Assembly (NCBI GenBank): GCA_000389735.1
Contig: APJY01000001.1
Coordinates: 709,064 to 773,063 of the forward strand
DNA length: 64,000 bases
Direction: 5' to 3'
DNA from: Sulfolobales archaeon Acd1
Lineage (GTDB): Archaea; Thermoproteota; Thermoprotei_A; Sulfolobales; Sulfolobaceae
Part shown: positions 56,101 to 64,000 of the stretch, piece after piece
How positions within the stretch are numbered: the stretch's first letter is position 1
How the letters are laid out: every line of letters begins with the position of its first letter
The notes under the pieces: generated by a model
What the model saw: only the letters and a program-made list of their open reading frames with translations
The model's database searches: none
What the model was told of the DNA's origin: nothing
Made by a program: the position numbers and the translations under genes

Positions 56101-56582
56101 AGTTCGACGGTCTGGAGAGGAGGGTCGTCGAAATCGTAACAGAAGCTAGAGGCGGATTCGTCAGCGTTTACCCACTGAAAACGGGTCGCTTGGAGGAGGG
56201 CGAGTTCGAGGTTCCCGTCAGGGTCTCGTTAGGGTCGGCGATACAATTATTGGACTACCCTGAGGTCGTGAGACTAATGAAGGAATATAGGATAGGGAGA
56301 CCGAGCACTTACGTAAGAACTATACAGGCGATAATGAGACACGGATATGCAATAGAAAGCAAGAGAGCAAAGAAGTTGATCATTACTAGGAAAGGTATGA
56401 GGGCCTATAGAGTTTTAGAGTCCAAGTTCCCAGAACTCCTGGAAGAGAGCACAACTGCGAGACTTCTCGACGCTCTAGACAAAGTAGCTCAGGGAGCGGC
56501 CAACCCGGAAGACCTCATAAGGTCAAGCGTGGCAAGCTATTTCGAGTCAGTACTTCCTAACGACAGTTATGAGTATGTATGA
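53106..56582 (+). CDS. topR2: Reverse gyrase (TopR2-like)
   Basis: Hyperthermophile-specific enzyme adding positive supercoils by joining an SF2 helicase and a type IA topoisomerase. The 1158-residue protein has an N-terminal zinc finger (CPNCGGP, CERC, about 9-36), Walker A APTGMGKTTT (about 117), DDAD motif VILDDADAF, latch region (about 390-480), then the Toprim domain LLIVESPVKARTISRLFG (about 585) with a second zinc finger (CMKCGRTF, CPYCGS, about 665-690), and the catalytic Tyr in GLITYHRTDSSH (about 895). Placement beside Alba1 matches the TopR2 paralogue. The 3' end overlaps alba2 by 36 bp. Confidence 0.95.
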   Translation: MIEVVYPNLCPNCGGPITSTRAILGLLCERCVPNYDTNGLPSKAVPDRGERVVDAYLRLIGTNSLLGLWDNYIEISEYNKLVGFFKQVTGLEPRSLQRYWLFRMARGESFALSAPTGMGKTTTLMVYAGYSALARKNVLFVVPTASLRDQIQSRLKQLYGSEAVHNVRVVTSTYMNRNVDEIRAFKPKLVILDDADAFLKSGKSTDKLVEVLGFSVEAYRNAIELVRLKSLALLSKKNKEEQEEIRKKIEQISRELTNTQDVAQLLVASATLRPKGAKQRALRELLNFDVSTVQLYTRNVVDAFTKRSLREVLETLKERTLVLVSKDKGKSGIREAKELAESLGLRVGLAVSGRRFLDKLSRGEYDVLIGSASQYGVAVRGIDEPNMIYNVVFYGVPKHRFKVEDYLNNPLNSIKTLVGLNKLSINEISEFLRLSNGELTAIRLALKNNSQLTGKLEQLAERARALKEEALEALSSEVKGSLLIGFTAFRKVEGNVIVEVPDHVTYLQGSGRASRLTPFGLTLGLSLTIVDDDLIYELLLKRLRSLNVSVNPVEWESLDYQELKEKMRESREKRGKEVEIKTALLIVESPVKARTISRLFGKSTSRTISGVRVYETIIPVKEDSYYLVNVVATKGHLTDLTTDSVGLYGIETDGSRIRMHYSWLKRCMKCGRTFASSSDSCPYCGSADIISSEKVAKVLRRLSIEVDDVLIATDPDVEGEKIAFDVANVVAFYNTNVRRITYHEVTKQGIISALRSPRTIDMGSVYAHLVRRAEDRIVGFKVSNVLKDELSDANNGSGRVQGPVLKWIAKRYEDYLRNKGYVGLVNLGDVRFRVFLGKEKKERLRIIVRKLDETTTVISPKPPFTTDQLLEEASKTFGWSPSQIMRLAQDLFETGLITYHRTDSSHVSSYGIEIARNYLTSNDLLSEFQPRQWGGPGTHEAIRPTSPVDAKTLSEQVLVNPVFNRLTTAHLKLYDLIFRRFIASQMRPATARIANYEVEFDGLERRVVEIVTEARGGFVSVYPLKTGRLEEGEFEVPVRVSLGSAIQLLDYPEVVRLMKEYRIGRPSTYVRTIQAIMRHGYAIESKRAKKLIITRKGMRAYRVLESKFPELLEESTTARLLDALDKVAQGAANPEDLIRSSVASYFESVLPNDSYEYV

Positions 56583-56819
56583 CGTCCTCTTCCTCTCCTT
56601 ATCGGTGCCTATTTGGACGTCCTTCAGCTCTATACCATTCTCCATTCTGCTCTTAAGGGAGTTGTAGACGTCAACCGCCTTCGAGATCTCCCTGCCCAAT
56701 CCCTTTATCTTCACCTCGTCGAACCCCTGATTCATGAGCGTGATGATGTCGAGCACGTAGTCAGAAACGCTCTTAGTTCTGCTAACAACGACCTCAACGT
56801 ACTTTCTCGACATCGACAT
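56547..56819 (-). CDS. alba2: Alba2 chromatin protein paralogue
   Basis: A 90-residue Alba-fold protein: YVEVVVSRTKSVSDYVLDIITLMNQGFDEVKIKGLGREISKAVDVYNSLKS (about 7-57) and IELKDVQIGTDKERKRTSYILITVV. It lacks the acetylatable Lys pair of Alba1 (SRTKSVSDY replaces GKKPVMNY) and so resembles Alba2, which forms heterodimers with Alba1 in Sulfolobus. It is convergent with reverse gyrase, sharing 36 bp. Reverse gyrase is thus flanked by one Alba gene on each side. Confidence 0.9.
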   Translation of the reverse strand: MSMSRKYVEVVVSRTKSVSDYVLDIITLMNQGFDEVKIKGLGREISKAVDVYNSLKSRMENGIELKDVQIGTDKERKRTSYILITVVRKY

Positions 56820-56907
56820 CGGGTCACATAACGAGTCCCTTACATTTTAACATTAACTCGGGTCAGCAACACGGACCCTCTTCACACGTCAAGGCCTAAG
56901 GGCCTCA

Positions 56908-59664
56908 TCACCCGTACTTCAAGTTCTGATAGTAGGTAATAGCGTTTAACACTAGATAGGGCAGTATCTTCTTAGGCACGGAATAGAATCTTATCGCGTT
57001 CTGGTTAATGTAGCTATCGTAGGGATCCTTGACCTTCAACTCCCCTATTTCATCCACGGAGGTCTTGCTTAAGATGGTATCAGGTTTGTAGAGGTCGCTT
57101 ACCCTCACTATGAATTCCATCGATGAGCTTTCACCATACTCCGGCCTAATAGACACTATGTAAGTCTCATCGTTCACGCTGGGACTGAAAGAGGCCATGA
57201 ATTCTGGGCTCTGGGCTACCCTTTCAAGCGTGTCCACTGCTACCCATCTCATCTCTCCGGTCTCGATGTCTAAGAACGAAGCGACCCTGAAGGGCGATCC
57301 AGGTTTCCTGAGCCTCTTGAGCTTGTTAAGCAGAACGTTTTTGGGAAGTCCCACTACTTCAGCCAGCTCGTCAAGGGTCAGAGGAGCATCACGCAGTTCC
57401 TCGTATATTCTCTGCGTGTAACCTCCTATCCAAGGCCTTATCGTCGCCTGGTTCAGTAGAATCTTTGCCAGCGGGCTCAGGGGACCGTTATTAACGTAGA
57501 CTTTGACTTTCTCTTCCTTCAGCAGTTTTAGGAACTTGATTGTTCCCTTTATGGAGAAGTTCTTCAGCAGGGTTTGTCTCAGCGCCTCCTTCAGGATCAC
57601 TTTATCCTCCTTAGTGGGCTTTCTGATCTTGCCAAAGCTAGGACCGATCTCCCTGATAGTGCTGACGAAGTAGGGGGACGAGGTCACTACCCGCAGTATC
57701 AATTTCTTGAGGTCCTTCTCGCTTAGCTTTAGGAGTGCATCTAAGAGATCCTCCTTAACACCCTTTATGCTAAAGCCGTAGATGGACTCCCTAGCTGAAA
57801 CCCCAGTACCGTATTTGCTAACGGCTAAATGCATGAGTAGATGGGCTAAAGTGTTGCTGACCTTTTCATCGATCAACGTGGAGTAAAGGAATTCGTCCTC
57901 GTAACGCTCCTTAATGAGGAAGCGACTCCCGAGTATTTTGTTTGCCTTAAACCAATCCACGAAGCCGCTTAACTCCTGAGGTAGGTTCTTCTGTTTGAAG
58001 ATTCTCCTGAGCTCTTTAACAACCATGGGCGATTTGGGTATCACGTCACCTTTCCATAGTGGTATCTCCGCCTGGGCGGACTGGAGCCTCTCCACCTCAA
58101 TGCGCAGCCTGTAGCTGTCTATCGACTTCACTTTCCAGATCTTGCCGGCAATCCTCAGCACGTCACCTGATCTAACGTGCTTGTACACGTAAGGAGCGTC
58201 TATTTCGCCGATCTGTTTGCCTTCGTTGACAACGCTGAACGTCTCGTCCGAGCTGACGAACGAGAAGAACTCCTGAAAGCTCTTCAGCCAGGGAATTGAG
58301 TTGTTCTTGTCGAACCTCCAGAGCTTGAAGAAAGATTTTCCTAGTCTTAGCTCGTCTCCTTTCATCTCGAGTATCCCGTTCCTGACTAACTCGTCCACGG
58401 TCTCGAGTAGCTCCGAGTCCTTCAGGCGGGAGTAAACGTAAGACTTCTTTATGATCGATAATGCGTGGGAGAGCTTAACCCTCTCATATTGCATCACCAT
58501 AGCCGTGATCTCCCTGGCAGCTACGTCTAAGTAAGGATAGAAAGAGGGGTGTTCAATTTCTCCCCTTGAGGCCAGGTTGACCAGCGCGTGAGCCTCTAGC
58601 AGGTCGGCGTTATCGGCGCAAAGGATCTCGCCTTCCGAGACGCTCCCGATGGAGTGACCAGACCTGCCCAACCTTTGCAGGAGCGACATGACGGTAGGGG
58701 GAGTGCGGAACAAGAAGACCTTCTTAATGTTGCCCACGTGAATACCCAGCTCGAGCGTCCTAGTGCATATTACTATCCTACCGTTTCCGTTCCTCAGGGC
58801 CTCCTCAACTTTAGCTTTCTCTTCTCTAGAAATAGAGGAATGATGTACATATATGTTGTCTAGGCCGAGCTGCTCAAACGACTCGTAAAGTCTTTCGGTC
58901 GCGTATCTGGAGTTAGTAAAGAGGAGAGTCGGAGGGACGTGGACGTTCTTAACGTATGTGGCCGCGTTCCTCCAAAGGTCGTTTCCCTGAGGTAGGACTA
59001 TCTTTAGGTTGATCTTCTTCCTGTCGAGCACTTTTATGACCTTCGCGTGCCTTTGGGACGAACCGTTCAAGAACCTTAAGACGGATTCTATATTCCCTAC
59101 AGTAGCCGAGAGGCCTATCCTCTGGAAGTCATATCCGGAGAAGTCCTTGAGCCTTTCTAACAAGATGCTTAGCTGGGCCCCTCTTTTCGTTCCCACTAAG
59201 TCATGAACTTCGTCAATAATTACCCATCTCACGTTCTTCAGGAACTCCCTGAAGCGTGTGGCCCAATCCAGGTCTATCTCAAGGCCCTCAACTGTCGTAA
59301 TTAGGATATGGGGAATTTTCCTGAGCCTCCTGTTCTTTTCCGACTGCGACACTTCTCCGTGCTTCCTGCTCACCACTAGACCGAGCCTTTCGGTCCACCA
59401 TGAGATCCTGACCATTAGGTCGTTTATGAGGGCCTTGAGCGGCGTTATGTAAAGTACAGCTACGGGTTCGCGGGGCTCTTGAACGAGGCTATTAAGGATT
59501 GGTAAAAGGGCGGCCTCAGTCTTACCATATCCTGTAGGCGCTATAATGAGGACGTTATGGCCTTGCGAAATCGGCTCGTAAGCTAGTTTCTGTACGTCGG
59601 TTAGCTCCTCCCATCCTCGTTCTTTTATTAAGGCTTGTAGCGTCGAGTGAATCGCTAGTGACAT
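56908..59664 (-). CDS. lhr: Lhr-type DEAD/DEAH-box helicase
   Basis: Archaeal large-helicase-related SF2 enzyme acting on DNA or RNA structures. From ATG 59664 it has 918 residues: Q-motif, Walker A APTGYGKTEAALLPILNSL (about 42-60), DEVH box IIDEVHDLVGTKRGAQLS (about 130-147), SATVGNIE (about 195), helicase domain 2 with GRSGHSIGSV (about 340), then a winged helix and a beta-sheet bundle typical of Lhr (WKVKSIDSYRLRIEVERL) and a helical C-terminal end. GGTG upstream and loss of the odd first residues favour 59664 over 59694. It stands alone on the strand. Confidence 0.88.
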   Translation of the reverse strand: MSLAIHSTLQALIKERGWEELTDVQKLAYEPISQGHNVLIIAPTGYGKTEAALLPILNSLVQEPREPVAVLYITPLKALINDLMVRISWWTERLGLVVSRKHGEVSQSEKNRRLRKIPHILITTVEGLEIDLDWATRFREFLKNVRWVIIDEVHDLVGTKRGAQLSILLERLKDFSGYDFQRIGLSATVGNIESVLRFLNGSSQRHAKVIKVLDRKKINLKIVLPQGNDLWRNAATYVKNVHVPPTLLFTNSRYATERLYESFEQLGLDNIYVHHSSISREEKAKVEEALRNGNGRIVICTRTLELGIHVGNIKKVFLFRTPPTVMSLLQRLGRSGHSIGSVSEGEILCADNADLLEAHALVNLASRGEIEHPSFYPYLDVAAREITAMVMQYERVKLSHALSIIKKSYVYSRLKDSELLETVDELVRNGILEMKGDELRLGKSFFKLWRFDKNNSIPWLKSFQEFFSFVSSDETFSVVNEGKQIGEIDAPYVYKHVRSGDVLRIAGKIWKVKSIDSYRLRIEVERLQSAQAEIPLWKGDVIPKSPMVVKELRRIFKQKNLPQELSGFVDWFKANKILGSRFLIKERYEDEFLYSTLIDEKVSNTLAHLLMHLAVSKYGTGVSARESIYGFSIKGVKEDLLDALLKLSEKDLKKLILRVVTSSPYFVSTIREIGPSFGKIRKPTKEDKVILKEALRQTLLKNFSIKGTIKFLKLLKEEKVKVYVNNGPLSPLAKILLNQATIRPWIGGYTQRIYEELRDAPLTLDELAEVVGLPKNVLLNKLKRLRKPGSPFRVASFLDIETGEMRWVAVDTLERVAQSPEFMASFSPSVNDETYIVSIRPEYGESSSMEFIVRVSDLYKPDTILSKTSVDEIGELKVKDPYDSYINQNAIRFYSVPKKILPYLVLNAITYYQNLKYG

Positions 59665-59742
59665 TAGGAAAACACCTTGGAGATAGACCGCCATTCATTC
59701 CGAAGCTTACTTTTAAAGCTTTGATGAGAATTCCTTCGAAAA

Positions 59743-59976
59743 ATGAAGAACAAGTACGAATGTATCGTTTGCGGAAGGACGTTCTACGAGGGTCAGGGCA
59801 TAGTCTATACCTTGAAGGGCGACAAGCTCTACTTTCACAGCAAAGCGTGTGCGTATAAGTTCTTCAAGGACTTGATTGCTGCTTCCGACCCTAGCTGTCT
59901 GAACCTTAAAGACGTTATAAAGAAATATGAGGATTTAGTAGAGAAAAGAAAACAGAAAGCTGTTAAGAAGATTTAA
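59743..59976 (+). CDS. L24e/TRASH-like small zinc protein
   Basis: A 77-residue protein resembling ribosomal protein L24e and the TRASH domain: ECIVCGRTFYEGQGIVYTLKGDKLYFHSKACAYKFF (about 5-41). The first ligand pair CxxC is kept, but the second is HSKAC, where L24e has CSSKC, so one Cys is replaced by His. The remainder is a charged helix with a basic tail (EKRKQKAVKKI). Probably binds zinc and perhaps RNA; it is not the canonical L24e, which would keep four cysteines. Divergent from lhr. Confidence 0.7.
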   Translation: MKNKYECIVCGRTFYEGQGIVYTLKGDKLYFHSKACAYKFFKDLIAASDPSCLNLKDVIKKYEDLVEKRKQKAVKKI

Positions 59977-60008
59977 CATATATAACAAATAAAAAACTTC
60001 AGCATATG

Positions 60009-60066
60009 TGGATCAGTCGGGTATTGTCATCACTCGTCTCAGAGTCCGCCACACTCCTCATATCCT
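60009..60066 (-). ncRNA. Candidate C/D box guide sRNA
   Basis: On the minus strand, all C/D sRNA elements fall in register: C box ATGAGGA (60061-60055), 12-nt guide, D' box CTGA (60042-60039), 5-nt spacer, C' box GTGATGA (60033-60027), 10-nt guide, D box CTGA (60016-60013). GGA and TCC flank it as a short terminal stem. The C box has one substitution from RTGATGA. Predicted targets are AGUCCGCCACAC and UCGGGUAUUG, methylated opposite the fifth guide base from D'/D. The organism's Nop5 and fibrillarin lie in this window. Confidence 0.65.
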
Positions 60067-60144
60067 CACAGTCTCAAGCAAATTGATTTCCGAAACCATA
60101 ATAGTAGATTGATGTTTTAAGTTACGAGGTACTAATAACGTAAC

Positions 60145-62534
<2,390 letters not shown>

Positions 62535-62590
62535 TCCGAGATATAACTTTAAGGGTATAAAGTATAAGTAAGTAATGGTCGTATTCACTG

Positions 62591-64000
62591 ATGTCGTCAC
62601 AAGAAAAGTACGCTACTATCTCGCCCGCCGAGTTCTTCAAGAGGAACCCTGAACTGGCGGGCTTCTCTAACCCTAGTAGGGCACTGTATCAAACCGTAAG
62701 GGAGCTCGTGGAGAACGCTTTGGACGCCACCGATGTTCACGGAATCCTGCCCAGCTTGAAGACCGAGATAGCCCTGGTCGATGAGGTCAGGCAGATCTAT
62801 AGAGTTAGCGTGGAAGATAACGGTATAGGTATTCCTCCTCATGTGATCCCTAACGCCTTCGCTAGGGTACTCTACAGCTCCAAGTACGTGCTTAGGCAGA
62901 GTAGAGGAATGTATGGTCTGGGCGTTAAGGCAGCGGTTCTTTACAGTCAGATGTATCAGGAGAGACCCTTAGAGGTCGTGAGTTCCCCCAAAGGATCAAA
63001 GAGGCTTTATATGTTTAAGCTGAAAATCGACGTAGTTAAGAACGAGCCCATAATCCTAGAGAGGAGGTCGGTCGAAAACCCTACCGGTTGGCACGGTACC
63101 ATCGTCACGATCCACTTGGTGGGCGATTGGATCAGGTCTAAGTCCAAGATCCTCGAGTATATTAAAAGGACTTATATCATCACTCCCTACGCGGAGATCG
63201 TCTTTAAGGACCCTGAGGGAAACGTGTACTACTTCGAGAGGTTAACCAATAAGATACCGAAGCCTCCCAAGGAGGTGAAACCTCATCCATATGGCGTCGA
63301 TATCGAACAGATCAAGTACATGATACATCAAACGGACGGCAAGCCCATGAAGCTTAAGGAGTTCCTGATAAAGGAGTTCCAGCATGTCGGTGAGGCTACA
63401 GCAGAGGAGATATTGAACAAGTCCGGATTGAGAGCAGGCCTAGAGATATCGAAACTTACCGACGCCGACATAGCTAGGCTCGTTGAGGCACTGAAGAAGT
63501 TGGAGAAGCTTAAGCCCCCGTCCCCCGAGGCCCTCTCCGTCATAGGGGAGGACCTAATCGAGCTCGGCCTGAGGAAGAGCTTCAACCCTGAGTTCGTCGC
63601 GGCGGTCACCAGAAAGCCCAAGGCCTATCAAGGGCATCCTTTCATAGTGGAGGTGGGGATCGCCTACGGGGGAGCCATAACGCCACAACCAGAGCCTGTG
63701 GTCCTTAGGTACGCTAACAAGATACCCCTCATTTACGATGAAGGTTCGGACGTGATGTACAAGGTCGTAGTTAAGGAGATAGACTGGAAGAGGTACGGGA
63801 TCGAAGGGGATCAGTACCCGCTCGTCGTTATGATACATCTCTGCAGCACAAAGGTGCCCTACAAGAGCGCGGGTAAGGAGAGCGTGTCCGACGTGGAGGA
63901 GATAGAGAGGGAGATAAAGAACGCCGTCCAGGAGGTGGCCAGGAAGCTCGAGAGGTACATTTCCGAGAAGAAGAAGGAAATGGAGGCCAAGATGAAGCTA
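62591..64000 (+). CDS. top6B: DNA topoisomerase VI subunit B, 3' end missing
   Basis: ATPase subunit of type IIB topoisomerase that relaxes and decatenates DNA. From ATG 62591, 470 codons run to the window edge. The GHKL motifs are present: LYQTVRELVENALDATD (about 33-49), VSVEDNGIGI (about 73-82), RGMYGLGVKAAVLYSQM (about 103-119), and GTIVTIHL (about 171). An H2TH region and the transducer domain (from about 300) follow. The C-terminus, and probably top6A, lie outside. A GGTATAAAGT box sits about 30 bp upstream of the ATG. Confidence 0.95.
   Translation, partial: MSSQEKYATISPAEFFKRNPELAGFSNPSRALYQTVRELVENALDATDVHGILPSLKTEIALVDEVRQIYRVSVEDNGIGIPPHVIPNAFARVLYSSKYVLRQSRGMYGLGVKAAVLYSQMYQERPLEVVSSPKGSKRLYMFKLKIDVVKNEPIILERRSVENPTGWHGTIVTIHLVGDWIRSKSKILEYIKRTYIITPYAEIVFKDPEGNVYYFERLTNKIPKPPKEVKPHPYGVDIEQIKYMIHQTDGKPMKLKEFLIKEFQHVGEATAEEILNKSGLRAGLEISKLTDADIARLVEALKKLEKLKPPSPEALSVIGEDLIELGLRKSFNPEFVAAVTRKPKAYQGHPFIVEVGIAYGGAITPQPEPVVLRYANKIPLIYDEGSDVMYKVVVKEIDWKRYGIEGDQYPLVVMIHLCSTKVPYKSAGKESVSDVEEIEREIKNAVQEVARKLERYISEKKKEMEAKMKL

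Overview
This window is chromosomal DNA from a thermoacidophilic crenarchaeon of the order Sulfolobales. The evidence is an archaeal information-processing gene set (TBP, a TFB2-like TFB, TFE-beta, Alba, reverse gyrase, topoisomerase VI, Nop5/fibrillarin, Gar1, GatDE, thermosome), an ESCRT-III type CdvB paralogue, a WhiP-type initiator, strong use of AGG/AGA arginine codons, TATA boxes about 25 nt before start codons, and GGTG/GAGG ribosome-binding motifs. G+C is moderate (close to half by eye). The gene order matches what I remember of Saccharolobus/Sulfolobus. I cannot name the genus. I see no insertion sequence, integrase, CRISPR array or phage gene. This is a dense core region with many genes overlapping by 4-50 bp.

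Layout. 1-4682 (minus): tryptophan operon trpB-A-D-F-E, running off the left edge. 4739-9578: acylphosphatase, inositol-1-phosphate synthase, a Cys-rich mini-protein, PEP synthase and a CdvB2-like division protein. 9744-15512 (plus): threonine/aspartate-family operon (thrC, ask, asd), then a PHP phosphoesterase and the PCNA-linked repair protein Nre. 15473-18141: argF, a winged-helix regulator and an NAD-kinase-like protein. 18191-19233: whiP, which marks the probable third chromosomal origin (oriC3), with palindromes in its promoter and a 14-bp inverted repeat in its coding sequence. 19234-24646: small Sulfolobales proteins, an unassigned structured RNA locus, and a thermosome alpha gene divergent from a degenerate thiouridylase-like gene. 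24656-29867: argS, tRNA-Arg(UCG), a 314-bp regulatory gap and class II ribonucleotide reductase. 29856-34335 (minus): GatD/GatE with ribosomal protein S30e. 34401-38695 (plus): Nop5, fibrillarin, UPF0216, an HTH regulator and Trm1. 38658-43441: TFE-beta, TFB2, Gar1, a coiled-coil/DUF373 pair and TBP. 43484-47433: phosphoesterase, diphthamide synthase, FAD and FMN synthesis, and wyosine synthesis. 47472-49514: GatA, GatC and CutA. 49523-59664: XPB helicase, Alba1, reverse gyrase, Alba2 and an Lhr helicase. 59743-64000: an L24e-like zinc protein, a C/D box sRNA, RtcB, deoxyhypusine synthase and the start of topoisomerase VI subunit B.

The main points to check are: the WhiP/oriC3 locus; thrC, which has no ATG/GTG/TTG start upstream of its PLP lysine (unusual start or frameshift); a well-formed C/D box sRNA at 60009-60066; a roughly 300-nt structured non-coding locus at 20411-20715 that I could not match to RNase P or SRP RNA; and one palindromic TATA element shared by two divergent genes at 21454-21463.
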